A stretch of 64,000 nt of DNA from Sphingomonas sp. Leaf357 (GTDB lineage Bacteria > Pseudomonadota > Alphaproteobacteria > Sphingomonadales > Sphingomonadaceae): NCBI RefSeq assembly GCF_001423845.1, contig NZ_LMPM01000001.1, positions 2,189,398-2,253,397 of the forward strand. Reading direction: 5' to 3'. Shown here piece by piece: positions 8,439 to 18,797 of this stretch (positions are counted from its first letter, which is position 1; every line of letters begins with the position of its first letter). The translations under genes and the position numbers were made by a program. The notes below the pieces were generated by a model. That model was not told where the DNA came from. It saw only the letters and a program-made list of their open reading frames with translations, and searched no databases.

Positions 8439-8453
8439 TGCGAGTCATTCTCA
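8439..8453. promoter_or_regulatory. candidate Fur/iron-box-like operator upstream of nuoA
   Basis: TGCGAGTCATTCTCA matches the classic iron-box core TGAGAATCATTCTCA at 13 of 15 positions. It lies 75 nt before the nuoA start, where an operator for the nuo promoter would be. Complex I carries many Fe-S clusters, so iron control is plausible. No convincing -35/-10 pair could be fixed by eye; TTGCCC at 8466 followed by TCCTAA at 8487 is only a weak suggestion. Confidence 0.4.
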
Positions 8454-8527
8454 CGTCTCTCGCCCTTGCCCGGTTCGGACCATCGTCCTAAAGCCCGGAC
8501 CATCCACTTCGCACATGCGAGAAACCC

Positions 8528-8902
8528 TTGGTCGACCTGTCGCAATATCTTCCGATCCTGCTTTTCCTGGGCGTTGCCATCGTCCTGTCGAGCGCGTTCG
8601 TGTTCCTGCCGATGATCGCGGCGCGCTTCACCGGCGCGCACAAGCCGACGGCGGAGAAGCTCACCGAATATGAATGCGGCTTCCCGGCGTTCGAGGACAG
8701 TCGCAGCCAGTTTGACGTGCGGTTCTACCTCGTCGCGATCCTGTTCATCATCTTCGATCTGGAGGCCGCGTTCCTCTATCCATGGGCGGTGAGCGTGTTC
8801 AAGCTGGGCTGGCTCGCCTGGGGTTCGATGATGGTGTTCATCGCCGAACTGGCGCTCGGCCTGATCTATGCCTGGAAGAAGGGAGCGCTGGAATGGGAGT
8901 AG
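8528..8902 (+). CDS. nuoA: NADH-quinone oxidoreductase subunit A
   Basis: First gene of a complete 14-subunit complex I operon. The 124-aa protein has three membrane helices (about residues 7-29, 65-87, 92-115) and the NuoA signature [20 protein letters not shown] with the conserved cysteine of the quinone-site loop. The start is TTG 8528 (then [13 protein letters not shown]); no ATG or GTG gives this N-terminus. The last 10 nt overlap nuoB. It is preceded by a 197-bp region with two hairpins and an iron-box-like site that probably carries the operon promoter. Confidence 0.96.
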   Translation: MVDLSQYLPILLFLGVAIVLSSAFVFLPMIAARFTGAHKPTAEKLTEYECGFPAFEDSRSQFDVRFYLVAILFIIFDLEAAFLYPWAVSVFKLGWLAWGSMMVFIAELALGLIYAWKKGALEWE

Positions 8903-9432
8903 AGCTTACGCCAGCACCGGCGGCCGGCACCTTGCCCGACGTCGCGTTCCTGAACGACATCAACAGCGAGTTGGGCGACAAGGGCTTCCTGGTCACCTCG
9001 ACCGAGGAGCTGTTCCAGTGGGCGCGCACGGGTTCGCTGTGGTGGATGACCTTCGGCCTGGCGTGCTGCGCGGTCGAGATGATCCATGTGAACATGCCGC
9101 GTTACGACCTCGAGCGCTTCGGCGCCGCGCCGCGCGCCTCGCCGCGCCAGTCGGACGTGATGATCGTGGCGGGTACGTTGTGCAACAAGATGGCCCCGGC
9201 GCTGCGCAAGGTCTACGACCAGATGTCGGAGCCCAAATACGTCATCTCGATGGGGTCGTGCGCCAATGGCGGCGGCTATTATCATTACAGCTACAGCGTC
9301 GTGCGCGGGTGCGACCGGATCGTGCCGGTCGACATCTATGTGCCGGGCTGCCCGCCGACCGCCGAGGCCTTGCTGTACGGCATCATGCAGCTGCAACGTA
9401 AGATCCGCCGCGTCGGGACGATCGAACGGTGA
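8893..9432 (+). CDS. nuoB: NADH-quinone oxidoreductase subunit B
   Basis: Peripheral-arm subunit carrying the terminal 4Fe-4S cluster N2, which passes electrons to quinone. All four ligands are visible: the adjacent C58-C59 in LACCAVEM, C123 in [10 protein letters not shown], and C153 in [11 protein letters not shown]. It is 179 aa from ATG 8893, which lies inside the end of nuoA; the frame is open further upstream but only as a shadow of nuoA. The stop is shared with the GTG of nuoC (GTGA). Confidence 0.97.
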   Translation: MGVELTPAPAAGTLPDVAFLNDINSELGDKGFLVTSTEELFQWARTGSLWWMTFGLACCAVEMIHVNMPRYDLERFGAAPRASPRQSDVMIVAGTLCNKMAPALRKVYDQMSEPKYVISMGSCANGGGYYHYSYSVVRGCDRIVPVDIYVPGCPPTAEALLYGIMQLQRKIRRVGTIER

Positions 9433-10328
9433 GGTCGCCCGCACCCGCTTATACCTCCAACGACGGCGTGATCGACGTCGCCGAGAAGGCTCTCGGCGGC
9501 AAGGTGTTGTCGTCGCTCGAAGCCGTGAACGAGGTTTCGTTCACCGTCGATCGCGCGAGCCTGGTCGAGACGATGATCCTGCTGCGCGATACGCCGGGGC
9601 TCGAATACCAGCAGCTGATGGAGATCGCCGGCGTCGATTATCCGGAGCGGGCGGACCGGTTCGAAGTCGTCTATTGCCTGTTGTCGCTGACGCGCAACCA
9701 CCGCATCCGCGTGCACGTGCAGACCGACGAGGAGAAACCGGTGCCGTCGGTGACCGGCATCTGGCCGGTCGCGGGCTGGCTGGAGCGCGAGGTGTACGAC
9801 ATGTACGGGGTGCTGTTCTCGGGCAATCCGGACCTGCGCCGCATCCTGACCGACTACGGGTTCCGTGGACATCCGCAACGCAAGGATTTCCCGCTCTCGG
9901 GCTTCGTCGAGCTGCGCTATTCGGAAGAGGCGAAGCGCGTGGTGTACGAGCCGGTGAAGCTGGCGCAGGATTTCCGCACGTTCGATTTCACCTCCCCGTG
10001 GGAGGGCGCGGAATATGTGCTGCCGGGTGACGAGAAGGCGAAACTGCCCGAGGCCAAGGGTGCGCCGACGCCGCTGAAGGCCGACGAGATCGTCAAGGCC
10101 GATGCCGCCAAGAGCGAGGCCAAGGCACCTCCGCCGGAAGTGAAGACGACCGAGGCGCCGGCGCAGACGGGCGCGGGCAAGGCTTCCCCGGAGGCGGAAC
10201 CCAAGCCGGCCGATCCGGATGTCGTGCCCAAGCGCAAGACGACGCGTGCAGCCCAGAAGCCCGATGCGACCGACGAAACCCCGGCCGCAAAGCCGCGCGC
10301 GCCGCGCAAGCCGAAGGCTGAGAAGTAA
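9429..10328 (+). CDS. nuoC: NADH-quinone oxidoreductase subunit C with long Lys/Ala/Pro tail
   Basis: The 30-kDa-type subunit of the peripheral arm. The conserved core (about residues 30-200) ends with the family signature [30 protein letters not shown] and [12 protein letters not shown]. After about residue 205 come roughly 95 residues of low-complexity sequence rich in K, A, P and E, ending [11 protein letters not shown]. Typical NuoC is close to 200 aa, so the 299-aa product has a disordered basic extension. The frame and codon use stay coherent to the end and nuoD starts in the last codon, so this is a real extension rather than a frameshift. GTG start, overlapping nuoB by 4 nt. Confidence 0.95.
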   Translation: MRSPAPAYTSNDGVIDVAEKALGGKVLSSLEAVNEVSFTVDRASLVETMILLRDTPGLEYQQLMEIAGVDYPERADRFEVVYCLLSLTRNHRIRVHVQTDEEKPVPSVTGIWPVAGWLEREVYDMYGVLFSGNPDLRRILTDYGFRGHPQRKDFPLSGFVELRYSEEAKRVVYEPVKLAQDFRTFDFTSPWEGAEYVLPGDEKAKLPEAKGAPTPLKADEIVKADAAKSEAKAPPPEVKTTEAPAQTGAGKASPEAEPKPADPDVVPKRKTTRAAQKPDATDETPAAKPRAPRKPKAEK

Positions 10329-11563
10329 TGGCTGACCATCTCGAAGCGGTCGAACACCGCATGGATGCCGCGGACCCGACGCCGGGCGATGTGGAAATCC
10401 AGAACTATACGATCAATTTCGGACCCCAGCATCCCGCCGCGCATGGCGTGTTGCGGCTGGTCATGGAGCTGGACGGCGAGATCGTCGAGCGCGTCGATCC
10501 GCATGTCGGACTGCTGCACCGCGGGACCGAGAAGCTGATCGAGCATAAGACCTACATCCAGGCGTTGCCGTATTTCGACCGGCTCGATTATTGTTCGCCC
10601 TTGTGCATGGAGCACAGCTTCGTACTGGCGATCGAAAAGTTGCTCGACCTGGAAGTGCCGATCCGCGCGCAATATCTGCGCGTGTTCTTCGCCGAGCTGA
10701 CGCGCATCTCGAACCACATGCTGAACCTCGGATCGCACGTCATGGACGTCGGCGCGATGACGCCGAACCTGTGGCTGTTCGAGATCCGCGAAGACTGCAT
10801 GAACTTCTTCGAGCGCGTGTCCGGCGCACGCATGCATTCCGCCTATTTCCGGCCGGGCGGCGTGCATCAGGATACGCCACTGAAACTGCTGACCGATATC
10901 GCCGACTGGCTCGACACGCGCCTGCCGCGCCTGTTCGAGGATGCGATCTCGCTGGTCGCGGACAACCGCATCTTCAAGCAGCGCAATGTGGATATCGCCA
11001 CGGTCAGCCGTGACGACGCGGTGAAATGGGGCTTCTCCGGCCCGATGATCCGGGGATCGGGCATTCCGTGGGACCTGCGCAAGTCGCAGCCTTACGATGT
11101 CTACGCGAAGATGGACTTCGACGTGCCGGTGGGGACGCGTGGCGATTGCTACGACCGCTTCATGGTGCGTGTCGAGGAGGTCCGCCAGTCGGCCCGGATC
11201 ATGAAGCAGTGCCTGAACGAGATGCCGGATGGGCCGATCGCGAGCCTCGATCGCAAGGTCGTGCCGCCGAAGCGTGGCGAGATGAAGCGGTCGATGGAAG
11301 CGCTGATCCACCACTTCAAGCTCTACACCGAAGGCTTCCATGTGCCGGCTGGTGACGTATACGTCGCGACCGAAAGCCCCAAAGGCGAGTTCGGCGTGTA
11401 TCTGGTAGCCGATGGCAGCAACAAGCCGTACCGCTGCAAGATCCGCCCGACCGCGTTCAGCCATCTGCAGGCGATGGACTTCATGGCCAAGGGGCACATG
11501 CTGGCGGACACCACGGCTATTCTGGGCGCGATGGATATCGTGTTCGGGGAGTGCGACCGGTGA
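10328..11563 (+). CDS. nuoD: NADH-quinone oxidoreductase subunit D
   Basis: The 49-kDa subunit, 411 aa, which forms the quinone-binding cavity with NuoB. It carries the conserved [16 protein letters not shown] with the quinone-site histidines, the [12 protein letters not shown] segment, and a C-terminal end [14 protein letters not shown], which is the standard terminus of the family. The start ATG overlaps the nuoC stop by one base (TAATG), and the stop overlaps the next GTG by 4 nt. Length and motifs are normal throughout. Confidence 0.98.
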   Translation: MADHLEAVEHRMDAADPTPGDVEIQNYTINFGPQHPAAHGVLRLVMELDGEIVERVDPHVGLLHRGTEKLIEHKTYIQALPYFDRLDYCSPLCMEHSFVLAIEKLLDLEVPIRAQYLRVFFAELTRISNHMLNLGSHVMDVGAMTPNLWLFEIREDCMNFFERVSGARMHSAYFRPGGVHQDTPLKLLTDIADWLDTRLPRLFEDAISLVADNRIFKQRNVDIATVSRDDAVKWGFSGPMIRGSGIPWDLRKSQPYDVYAKMDFDVPVGTRGDCYDRFMVRVEEVRQSARIMKQCLNEMPDGPIASLDRKVVPPKRGEMKRSMEALIHHFKLYTEGFHVPAGDVYVATESPKGEFGVYLVADGSNKPYRCKIRPTAFSHLQAMDFMAKGHMLADTTAILGAMDIVFGECDR

Positions 11564-11808
11564 GCGACGGTTCCGCACATGAGATGGGTCGTCTGGTTGG
11601 GGCAATCTTGGGGCTCGTGATGATGGTCGCCTTCCCGATCATCATTGGATATTTCGTCGGAGATCGTCTGGCGAAGAAGCGTGGTTTGGTCGGCACCGTG
11701 AAATGGCCGATCAGGGTTGGTTTCGGAATTTCCCTGATTCTCCTGCTGTCCTATTGCGCGGGCAAGAATAACGCTGCCCGGGCTGGCGAGATTATTGTAA
11801 ATGGCTGA
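11560..11808 (+). CDS. small two-helix membrane protein inserted between nuoD and nuoE
   Basis: An 82-aa protein from GTG 11560 (GTGA overlap with the nuoD stop), ending 8 nt inside nuoE. It has two predicted membrane helices, about residues 9-29 ([20 protein letters not shown]) and 48-64, separated by a basic loop (GDRLAKKRG), and a short polar tail. I recognise no family and no cofactor motif. Its position, with overlaps on both sides, means it is translated together with complex I, so an assembly or membrane-arm accessory role is the natural guess, though there is no direct evidence. Codon use is less GC-biased than in nuoD and nuoE. Confidence 0.75.
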   Translation: MSDGSAHEMGRLVGAILGLVMMVAFPIIIGYFVGDRLAKKRGLVGTVKWPIRVGFGISLILLLSYCAGKNNAARAGEIIVNG

Positions 11809-12469
11809 AGCATCCCAAATCCCCGACGAGGCCGAGACCCGCGCGCGCTGGGGCGCGTTTGCGTGGACCGAGGAAAACCAGAAGAAGGCGAACGAGATCC
11901 TCGGTCGCTATCCCAAGGGCCGCGAGCAATCGGCGTCGATCCCGTTCCTCGATCTCGCGCAGCGGCAGGTCGGTGCGGAAACGCAGACGCAGGGCTGGTT
12001 GCCGGTGCCGGTGATCGAGTTCGTCGCGCGCCAGATCGGTGTGCCGTACATGCGCGTATACGAGGTCGTGACCTTCTACACGATGTTCAATCTGGCACCG
12101 GTCGGCCGCTATCACGTGCAGGTGTGCGGCACGACGCCGTGCATGCTGGCCGGATCGGATGACGTGCTGGCGGCGTGCAAGAACAAGGGTCTGATCAAGG
12201 GTCGGACCACTCCTGACGGCCTGTTCACGCTCACCGAGGTCGAATGCCTCGGCACCTGCGCCAATGCGCCGATGGTGCAGATCAACGACGATAATTACGA
12301 AGACCTGGATTACGATCGCACCACTGCAGTGTTGGAAGCGCTGGCCAATGGTCAGACGCCGAAGCCCGGCTCCACGACGGGCCGCAAATCCAGCGAGCCC
12401 GCCGGCGGCGTGACGTCGCTTGCCGCGATGGTGGACGAGAACCACGATTATCGGGGGGAGTGGGCATAA
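11801..12469 (+). CDS. nuoE: NADH-quinone oxidoreductase subunit E
   Basis: The 24-kDa subunit with the 2Fe-2S cluster N1a, 222 aa. The four ligands lie in [14 protein letters not shown] and [17 protein letters not shown]. The preceding helical segment [10 protein letters not shown] and [17 protein letters not shown] are the family norm. A roughly 30-residue polar tail ([17 protein letters not shown]) follows the thioredoxin-like domain, as in many alphaproteobacterial homologues. ATG 11801 overlaps the small membrane protein gene by 8 nt; the stop overlaps nuoF by one base. Confidence 0.97.
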   Translation: MAEASQIPDEAETRARWGAFAWTEENQKKANEILGRYPKGREQSASIPFLDLAQRQVGAETQTQGWLPVPVIEFVARQIGVPYMRVYEVVTFYTMFNLAPVGRYHVQVCGTTPCMLAGSDDVLAACKNKGLIKGRTTPDGLFTLTEVECLGTCANAPMVQINDDNYEDLDYDRTTAVLEALANGQTPKPGSTTGRKSSEPAGGVTSLAAMVDENHDYRGEWA

Positions 12470-13773
12470 TGCTCGCCGACAAGGACCGCATCTTCACCAA
12501 CGTATACGGGTTCCAGCCGTGGAACCTGAAGGCGGCGATGGCGCGGGGCGATTGGGACAAGACCGCCGATCTTATGAAGATCGGGCAGGATGGGCTGATC
12601 GACAAGGTCAAGGCGTCGGGCCTGCGCGGGCGCGGCGGGGCGGGGTTCCCGACCGGCATGAAGTGGAGCTTCATGCCCAAGGAACCGAAGCCCGACCGGC
12701 CGAACTTTCTGGTGATCAACGCCGACGAGTCCGAACCGGGTTCGTGCAAGGATCGCGAGATCATCCGTCACGATCCGCACAAGCTGATCGAGGGCGCGCT
12801 GATCGCTGGCTTCGCGATGCGGGCGCGGGCGGCGTACATCTATATCCGCGGCGAATATATCCGCGAGGCTGAGACGTTGTTCGCGGCCGTGGCGGAGGCG
12901 TATGCCGCCGGCCTGATCGGCAAGAATGCCTGCAAGTCGGGCTATGATTTCGACGTCTTCGTGCACCGGGGTGCCGGCGCGTACATCTGCGGCGAAGAGA
13001 CCGCGATGCTCGAAAGCCTGGAGGGCAAGAAGGGCCAGCCGCGCCTGAAGCCGCCGTTCCCGGCCGGCGCGGGCCTGTATGGCTGCCCGACGACGGTGAA
13101 TAATGTCGAGTCGATCGCGGTGGTGCCGACGATCCTGCGCCGGTCGCCGGAATGGTTCGCCAGCTTCGGGCGCGAGAAGAACGAGGGCACCAAGCTGTTC
13201 CAGATCAGCGGCCATGTGAACACGCCGTGCGTCGTGGAAGAGGCGATGAGCATCACCTTCCGCGAACTGATCGAGACGCATTGCGGCGGCATTCGCGGCG
13301 GGTGGGACAATCTGCTCGCGGTGATTCCGGGCGGATCCTCCGTGCCGCTGGTTCCGGCGGCCGAGATCATGGACGTGCCGATGGATTTCGACGGGCTGAA
13401 GGCGGTTGGTTCCGGCCTCGGCACGGCGGCGGTGATCGTGATGGATAAATCGACCGACATCGTCCGCGCGATCAGCCGCATCTCGTATTTCTACAAGCAT
13501 GAGAGCTGCGGCCAGTGCACGCCGTGCCGCGAAGGCACCGGCTGGATGTGGCGCGTGATGGAGCGCATGCGCACCGGCGACGCGGACATCTCCGAGATCG
13601 ATATGTTGCAGCAGGTCACCAAGCAGGTCGAAGGCCATTCGATCTGCGCGCTGGGCGATGCCGCGGCATGGCCGATCCAGGGCCTGATCAAGCATTTCCG
13701 CCCCGAGATGGAGCGGCGGATCATCGCCAAGAACGGCGGCGGTGACTCGGCGATGCTGGAGGCGGCGGAGTGA
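12469..13773 (+). CDS. nuoF: NADH-quinone oxidoreductase subunit F
   Basis: The 51-kDa subunit (434 aa) that binds NADH, FMN and the 4Fe-4S cluster N3. Motifs in order are [14 protein letters not shown] (NADH/FMN), [29 protein letters not shown] (FMN), and [14 protein letters not shown] plus a later C in HSICALGD for cluster N3. ATG 12469 follows GGGGGGAG with 8-nt spacing; a GTG at 12460 in frame is less likely. The 3' end shares GTGA with the exported-protein gene that follows instead of nuoG. Confidence 0.98.
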   Translation: MLADKDRIFTNVYGFQPWNLKAAMARGDWDKTADLMKIGQDGLIDKVKASGLRGRGGAGFPTGMKWSFMPKEPKPDRPNFLVINADESEPGSCKDREIIRHDPHKLIEGALIAGFAMRARAAYIYIRGEYIREAETLFAAVAEAYAAGLIGKNACKSGYDFDVFVHRGAGAYICGEETAMLESLEGKKGQPRLKPPFPAGAGLYGCPTTVNNVESIAVVPTILRRSPEWFASFGREKNEGTKLFQISGHVNTPCVVEEAMSITFRELIETHCGGIRGGWDNLLAVIPGGSSVPLVPAAEIMDVPMDFDGLKAVGSGLGTAAVIVMDKSTDIVRAISRISYFYKHESCGQCTPCREGTGWMWRVMERMRTGDADISEIDMLQQVTKQVEGHSICALGDAAAWPIQGLIKHFRPEMERRIIAKNGGGDSAMLEAAE

Positions 13774-14456
13774 GCCTTCACGTTTCGCTCTTAGTTGGAA
13801 TTTTAGGCGTTGCCGCAGTGGGTGCGCTTCCTGCGCACGCGCAAAAGACGGGGACGCGCATTGATCATAATGCTGGTGCGGTCGGTTCGGTCAGCCGCCT
13901 TGATGCTGAGACTGCGGCTGTTGCGGCTAATGCTTTCGCTCAGTGTTTGGCACGACGTGAAGGTAAGAGCATGAGGAACGCGCTTGCGTTCCCATTCGTG
14001 TCGCCCGAGCAGAGCAAGGCAATCGCAAGATTGCGTACCCAGTTCGAAGAGTGCCTGGGTAATGCCAGCGAGTTTGATCAATTGGTCCTCGGCCAGGTGT
14101 TGCAGGCGGGGGGCGCTGCCGAATGGTTCGTTCGGACCGAATTCAAGAACGTCGATCTGAGTTCGTTAAAGGGAATGTCGGACGAGGCCCTCGAGAAAAC
14201 TTCCTTTCGGCCACGAACTGCATTGGAAGATCTGGGGCTTTGTATTGTTCGTCGCGATCCGGATCGTGCTCGTGGTTTTGTAGAAAGCAAGATGGGTACT
14301 TCGGAAGCAAAGGTAGCCTTCAAAGCGATCACGCCGGATTTAGGACCATGCGTGACTGGCGGAACTGAAATGAAGTTGAATTCGATAAATTTGCGAGCGG
14401 TCGTCTCGTACGCGCTGTTCCGCGCATCTTCTATGCTGGGAGCGACTGGTGCCTAA
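13770..14456 (+). CDS. exported four-cysteine repeat protein inserted between nuoF and nuoG
   Basis: A 228-aa protein of unknown function. The first 25 residues form a signal peptide (hydrophobic core, then LPAHA), so the mature protein is periplasmic. The mature part contains two similar halves: [12 protein letters not shown] ... FEECLG (about residues 56-95) and [11 protein letters not shown] ... LGPCVTG (about 154-199), each a C-[LI]-[AV]-R-R motif followed about 38-40 residues later by a second cysteine. This suggests an internal duplication with one disulfide per repeat. It overlaps nuoF by 4 nt and nuoG by 8 nt, yet its base composition is visibly less GC-rich than both, as expected for an inserted gene. 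No link to electron transfer can be read from the sequence. Confidence 0.75.
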   Translation: MSLHVSLLVGILGVAAVGALPAHAQKTGTRIDHNAGAVGSVSRLDAETAAVAANAFAQCLARREGKSMRNALAFPFVSPEQSKAIARLRTQFEECLGNASEFDQLVLGQVLQAGGAAEWFVRTEFKNVDLSSLKGMSDEALEKTSFRPRTALEDLGLCIVRRDPDRARGFVESKMGTSEAKVAFKAITPDLGPCVTGGTEMKLNSINLRAVVSYALFRASSMLGATGA

Positions 14457-16449
14457 GCTCAAAGTCGACGGCGTCGAGATCGAAGTTCCTGCGGGTGCCA
14501 CGGTGCTGCAGGCGTGCGAGCTTGCCGGCAAGGAAATCCCGCGTTTCTGCTATCACGAGCGTCTCAGCATCGCGGGCAATTGCCGCATGTGTCTGGTCGA
14601 GGTGAAGCCGGGGCCGCCCAAGCCGCAGGCGTCGTGCGCGCTGCCGGCGGCGGACAATCAGGAGATCTTCACCAACACGCCGATGGTGAAGAATGCCCGT
14701 GAGGGCATCATGGAATTCCTGCTGATCAACCATCCGCTCGATTGCCCGATCTGCGATCAGGGCGGCGAGTGCGATCTGCAGGACCAGTCGGTCGCTTACG
14801 GTCGGGGCCAGTCGCGTTACGGCGAGAACAAGCGCGCGGTGACCGAGAAATATATGGGGCCGATCGTCAAGACGGTGATGACGCGGTGCATCCAGTGCAC
14901 GCGCTGCATCCGCTTTGCCGAGGAAGTGTCCGGCGTTGAGGAGATCGGCGCGATCTATCGCGGCGAGGACATGCAGATCACGTCCTATCTCGAGAATGCC
15001 GTGAAGAGCGAGCTTTCGGGCAACGTGGTCGATCTGTGCCCGGTGGGCGCGCTGACCAGCAAGCCGTACGCGTTCGAGGCGCGGCCGTGGGAACTCAAGA
15101 AGACGCTGACCATCGACGTGATGGACGCGGTGGGGACGAACATCCGGCTCGACAGCCGTGGTCGTCAGGTGCTGCGCGCGCTTCCGGTGATCAACGAGGA
15201 CGTCAACGAGGAATGGGCGTCGGACAAGACGCGGCACGCGGTGGACGGTCTGGTGCGCGGGCGGCTCGACACGCCCTATGTGCGGGTGAACGGCAAGCTG
15301 GCGACGGCGACGTGGGACGAGGCGTTCGCGGCGATCAAGGCGGTAGACGCGGGCGACAGCGTCGCGGCGATCCATGGCGATCTGCTCGATTGCGAAACGA
15401 TGTATGCGGCCAAGGCGCTGCTCGCATCGATGGGATCCACGCTGCTCGAAGGCCGCCAGACGGGCATGGCCTATGAAACGTCGTCGATGGCGGCGGTGAA
15501 TTTCAACACCACGATCGCGGGCGCGGAAGACGCGGACGTGATCCTGCTGGTCGGGACCAACGTGCGCTGGGAAGCGCCGCTGGTGAACACGCGAATCCGC
15601 AAGGCGATCAAGAAGGGCGCGAAAGTCTTTGCGATCGGGCCGGAAACCGAACTGACCTACAAGGTCGAATGGCTCGGCAACGATCTGTCGCTGCTCGGCA
15701 AGCTGCCCGATGCGGTGACGGAGGCGTTCAAGGATGCGGCCAAGCCGATGATGATCGTCGGTGGTGCGGCGCTCAAGGGCGGTCATGGCGCGGCCTTGGC
15801 GCTGGCAAGCACGCTGAATCTGGTGCGGGACGGCTGGAACGGCTTCAACGTGCTCCACTTCTCGGCCGCACGGAACGGCGGGCTGATGCTCGGCTGGGCA
15901 CAGAAAGGCGGGATCGCGGATATCGTCGCGGCCAAGCCGAAGCTGACATTCTTCCTGGGCGCCGACGAGGTGGATTTCAGCGCCTTCGCCGACAGCTTCA
16001 AGGTCTATGTCGGCCATCACGGCGACAAGGGCGCGGCGCATGCCGACGTGATCCTGCCGGGCGCGAGCTACGCCGAGAAGTCCGGCACGTGGGTCAATCT
16101 CGAAGGGCGCGTGCAGCGTGGCGAGCGGGCGGTGTTCCCGCCGGGCGATGCGCGTGAAGACTGGACGATCCTGCGCGCGCTGTCGGCGGTGCTGGGCAAG
16201 ACGCTGCCGTTCGATACGCTCGACGAACTGCGGGCGGCGATGAGCGGCGATACGCCCGATCTCGCGACCCTGGGCCTCAAGACCTTCGCATGGAACCCGC
16301 CGGCGCTCGACGCCGCCGGATCGGGCGAGGTCGCATATCCGATCAAGGATTTCTACCTGACCAATGCGATCTGCCGCGCAAGCCCGACGATGCAGCGCTG
16401 CTCGGCCGAACTGGTCCATGGCCAGGACTATGCGGAGGCAGCGGAATGA
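14449..16449 (+). CDS. nuoG: NADH-quinone oxidoreductase subunit G
   Basis: The 75-kDa Fe-S subunit (666 aa). The N-terminal ferredoxin domain has [15 protein letters not shown] and the later cysteine in QASCALP for the 2Fe-2S cluster; [17 protein letters not shown] gives the His/Cys-ligated cluster; and [13 protein letters not shown] with [10 protein letters not shown] gives the next 4Fe-4S. A molybdopterin-oxidoreductase-like domain without cofactor fills the rest. GTG 14449 follows GGAG and overlaps the exported-protein gene. The length matches alphaproteobacterial NuoG and no extra cluster (N7) motif is seen. The stop is shared with nuoH (ATGA). Confidence 0.98.
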   Translation: MPKLKVDGVEIEVPAGATVLQACELAGKEIPRFCYHERLSIAGNCRMCLVEVKPGPPKPQASCALPAADNQEIFTNTPMVKNAREGIMEFLLINHPLDCPICDQGGECDLQDQSVAYGRGQSRYGENKRAVTEKYMGPIVKTVMTRCIQCTRCIRFAEEVSGVEEIGAIYRGEDMQITSYLENAVKSELSGNVVDLCPVGALTSKPYAFEARPWELKKTLTIDVMDAVGTNIRLDSRGRQVLRALPVINEDVNEEWASDKTRHAVDGLVRGRLDTPYVRVNGKLATATWDEAFAAIKAVDAGDSVAAIHGDLLDCETMYAAKALLASMGSTLLEGRQTGMAYETSSMAAVNFNTTIAGAEDADVILLVGTNVRWEAPLVNTRIRKAIKKGAKVFAIGPETELTYKVEWLGNDLSLLGKLPDAVTEAFKDAAKPMMIVGGAALKGGHGAALALASTLNLVRDGWNGFNVLHFSAARNGGLMLGWAQKGGIADIVAAKPKLTFFLGADEVDFSAFADSFKVYVGHHGDKGAAHADVILPGASYAEKSGTWVNLEGRVQRGERAVFPPGDAREDWTILRALSAVLGKTLPFDTLDELRAAMSGDTPDLATLGLKTFAWNPPALDAAGSGEVAYPIKDFYLTNAICRASPTMQRCSAELVHGQDYAEAAE

Positions 16450-17624
16450 CCGCGTTCTTCCAATCCTTCGGCATGGATTATGGCTGGGCGTGGTTCCTCT
16501 CCACGATCATCGGCATCCTCGTGATCGCGTTGCCGCTGATGCTGGCGGTGGCGATGATCATCTATGCCGATCGCAAGATCTGGGCGGCGATGGCACTCCG
16601 GCGCGGGCCGAACGTGGTCGGACCATTCGGCCTGCTGCAATCGTTCGCCGATGGCCTGAAGGTGTTCCTGCAGGAAACGATCGTGCCGACGGCGGCGAAC
16701 AAAGTGCTGTTCCTGCTCGCGCCGATCATCACCTTCACGGTCGCGTTGATCGTATGGGCGGTCGTGCCGTTCCAGGTCGGCGTGGTGCTGGCCAACATCA
16801 ATGTCGGCCTGCTCTACGTGCTCGCGGCCTCCTCGCTCGGCGTGTACGGGATCATCCTGGCGGGCTGGTCGTCCAACTCGAAATACCCGTTCTTCTCGGC
16901 GATCCGTGCCGCGGCGCAGATGGTGTCCTACGAAGTCGCGATCGGTTTCGTGCTGATCTCTATCGTTTTGTGGACCGGCAGCTTCAACCTGACGGCGATC
17001 GTCGAGGGGCAGAAGGGGCTGTATGGCTTCGTCAACGGCTATGTGTTCAATCCGCTGCTGTTTCCGATGGCGATCGTGTTCTTCATCTCGTCTTTGGCCG
17101 AGACCCAGCGTGCGCCGTTCGATCTGACCGAGGCGGAGAGCGAACTCGTCGCCGGATACCAGACCGAATATTCGTCGATGTCGTTCGCGCTCTACTGGCT
17201 TGGCGAATATGCCAACGTCATCCTGATGTGCACGCTCAACGCGACCCTGTTCTGGGGCGGGTATCTGCCGCCGTTCGACTGGGCGCCGCTCTATCTGGTG
17301 CCGGGGATCATCTGGCTGTTCGCCAAGATCCTGTTCTTCTTCTTCGCGTTCAGCTGGGTGAAGGCGACGGTGCCGCGCTATCGTTACGATCAGTTGATGC
17401 GTCTGGGCTGGAAGGTGTTCCTGCCGCTGTCGCTGTTCTGGGTATTCCTGGTTTCCGGCTTCCTGATGCTGACCCGCGTCGGCACCGAGTGCAGCCCGGC
17501 GGAGCGCGTGTACCTGAAGCAATATGCGACGCCGAGCGGCTTCTACGATGCCCAGCGTCCGCAATACCCGACCGACGGCGTGTGCCGTGACAAGGTCGTC
17601 ACCAAATCGGAGGCCAGCTCGTGA
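16446..17624 (+). CDS. nuoH: NADH-quinone oxidoreductase subunit H
   Basis: Membrane-arm subunit (392 aa) next to the quinone tunnel. Many helices are obvious, together with the conserved loops [21 protein letters not shown], the [19 protein letters not shown] carboxylate loop and the following [10 protein letters not shown]. The true start is ATG 16446, giving an ATGA overlap with nuoG. A C-terminal stretch of about 35 residues after the last helix ([19 protein letters not shown]) is longer than in E. coli but is usual in sphingomonads as far as I recall. The stop overlaps the nuoI GTG. Confidence 0.97.
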   Translation: MTAFFQSFGMDYGWAWFLSTIIGILVIALPLMLAVAMIIYADRKIWAAMALRRGPNVVGPFGLLQSFADGLKVFLQETIVPTAANKVLFLLAPIITFTVALIVWAVVPFQVGVVLANINVGLLYVLAASSLGVYGIILAGWSSNSKYPFFSAIRAAAQMVSYEVAIGFVLISIVLWTGSFNLTAIVEGQKGLYGFVNGYVFNPLLFPMAIVFFISSLAETQRAPFDLTEAESELVAGYQTEYSSMSFALYWLGEYANVILMCTLNATLFWGGYLPPFDWAPLYLVPGIIWLFAKILFFFFAFSWVKATVPRYRYDQLMRLGWKVFLPLSLFWVFLVSGFLMLTRVGTECSPAERVYLKQYATPSGFYDAQRPQYPTDGVCRDKVVTKSEASS

Positions 17625-18106
17625 GCATCGGTCAGTACGTCAAGGCATTCACATTGTGGGAGTTCGTCAAGGCACATGCCCTGACGTTGAGATACTTCTT
17701 CAAGGCGAAGGCGACGATCAACTATCCGTTCGAGAAGAACCCGATCAGTCCGCGCTTCCGGGGCGAACATGTGTTGCGCCGGTATCCCAACGGCGAGGAG
17801 CGTTGCATCGCGTGCAAGCTGTGCGAGGCGGTGTGCCCGGCGCAGGCGATCACGATCGAGGCCGAGCCGCGTGATGACGGTTCGCGCCGCACGACACGCT
17901 ACGATATCGACATGACCAAGTGCATCTTCTGCGGCCTGTGCCAGGAAGCCTGCCCGGTCGATGCCGTGGTCGAGGGTCCGAACTTCGAATATGCGACGGA
18001 AACGCGCGAGGAACTGATCTACGACAAGGCGAAACTGCTCGCCAATGGCGACCGGTGGGAGCGCGCGATCGCGGCGAACCTTGCCGCCGACGCACCGTAC
18101 CGTTAA
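17621..18106 (+). CDS. nuoI: NADH-quinone oxidoreductase subunit I
   Basis: The 161-aa TYKY-type subunit with two 4Fe-4S clusters (N6a, N6b). The two ferredoxin motifs are [19 protein letters not shown] and [19 protein letters not shown], each CxxCxxCxxxCP. The N-terminal amphipathic segment ([20 protein letters not shown]) docks it on the membrane arm. GTG 17621 gives a 4-nt overlap with nuoH. A 33-nt gap follows before nuoJ, the first real gap in the operon. Confidence 0.98.
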   Translation: MSIGQYVKAFTLWEFVKAHALTLRYFFKAKATINYPFEKNPISPRFRGEHVLRRYPNGEERCIACKLCEAVCPAQAITIEAEPRDDGSRRTTRYDIDMTKCIFCGLCQEACPVDAVVEGPNFEYATETREELIYDKAKLLANGDRWERAIAANLAADAPYR

Positions 18107-18139
18107 GCGCGCGACAATTCCGAGGGGCACACAGATTCC

Positions 18140-18751
18140 GTGATCCAAGCCATAGCCTTCTACCTCTTCGCCGCGATGGTGATCGTGTCGGGTGCGCTGA
18201 CCATTACGGCGCGCAACCCGGTGCATGCCGTGCTGTGGCTGATCCTGGCCTTCTTCAACGCCGCCGGACTCATGGTGCTGGTCGGCGCCGAGTTCATCGC
18301 GATGCTGCTGGTGATCGTCTATGTCGGTGCGGTCGCGGTGCTGTTCCTGTTCGTCGTGATGATGCTGAACATCGATTTCGCCGAATTGCGGCAGGGCTTC
18401 GCGCGCTATGCGGCGATCGGCCTGGTGCTGGCGATCGCGCTGGCGGCGGAGATCATGATCGCGTTCGGCGCGTGGAGCGCGGGCGGGTTGCAACTGTCGC
18501 GGCGCGCGGCGGTGATCGACAACGCGGTGCCGAATATCGAGGCGATCGGGCAGTTGCTCTACACGCGCTATCTGTTCGTGTTCGAGGGCGCGGGGCTCGT
18601 TTTGCTGGTGGCGATGATCGGGGCGATCGTGCTGACGCACCGCGAGCGCGGCGGGGTGCGCGGTCAGAATATCGCGCGTCAGGTCGCGCGCCGTCCGCAG
18701 GATGCGACCCGCAACACGCAGCCGGGCGTCGGCCAGGGGGTGGAATTGTGA
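18140..18751 (+). CDS. nuoJ: NADH-quinone oxidoreductase subunit J
   Basis: Membrane-arm subunit, 203 aa, with five predicted helices. The conserved segment [20 protein letters not shown] includes the pi-bulge helix that links the arms. GTG 18140 is the start. The C-terminus beyond the last helix is a polar tail of about 35 residues ([19 protein letters not shown]). The gene ends at 18751 and a palindrome half-element separates it from nuoK. Confidence 0.96.
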   Translation: MIQAIAFYLFAAMVIVSGALTITARNPVHAVLWLILAFFNAAGLMVLVGAEFIAMLLVIVYVGAVAVLFLFVVMMLNIDFAELRQGFARYAAIGLVLAIALAAEIMIAFGAWSAGGLQLSRRAAVIDNAVPNIEAIGQLLYTRYLFVFEGAGLVLLVAMIGAIVLTHRERGGVRGQNIARQVARRPQDATRNTQPGVGQGVEL

Positions 18752-18752
18752 T

Positions 18753-18781
18753 CCTTCGACAGGCTCAGGACGTACGGTTCA
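18753..18781. repeat. half copy of a dispersed palindrome between nuoJ and nuoK
   Basis: CCTTCGACAGGCTCAGGACG is one arm of the TTCGACAAGCTCAG-type palindrome seen in full at 57.6 kb. No second arm is present. It occupies most of the 46-nt nuoJ-nuoK gap, and the nuoK ribosome-binding site (CGGAG, 18783-18787) directly abuts it. Confidence 0.7.
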
Positions 18782-18797
18782 GCGGAGTGCTTCGCAC

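Noticed and set aside
10040..10328. Frameshift explaining the NuoC tail
   Set aside because: Frame, codon preference and the 1-nt overlap with nuoD are consistent, so the tail is coding.
14431..16419. 662-codon antisense frame across nuoG
   Set aside because: R/H/D/Q-rich composition typical of the complement of a GC-rich gene; nuoG is unequivocal.
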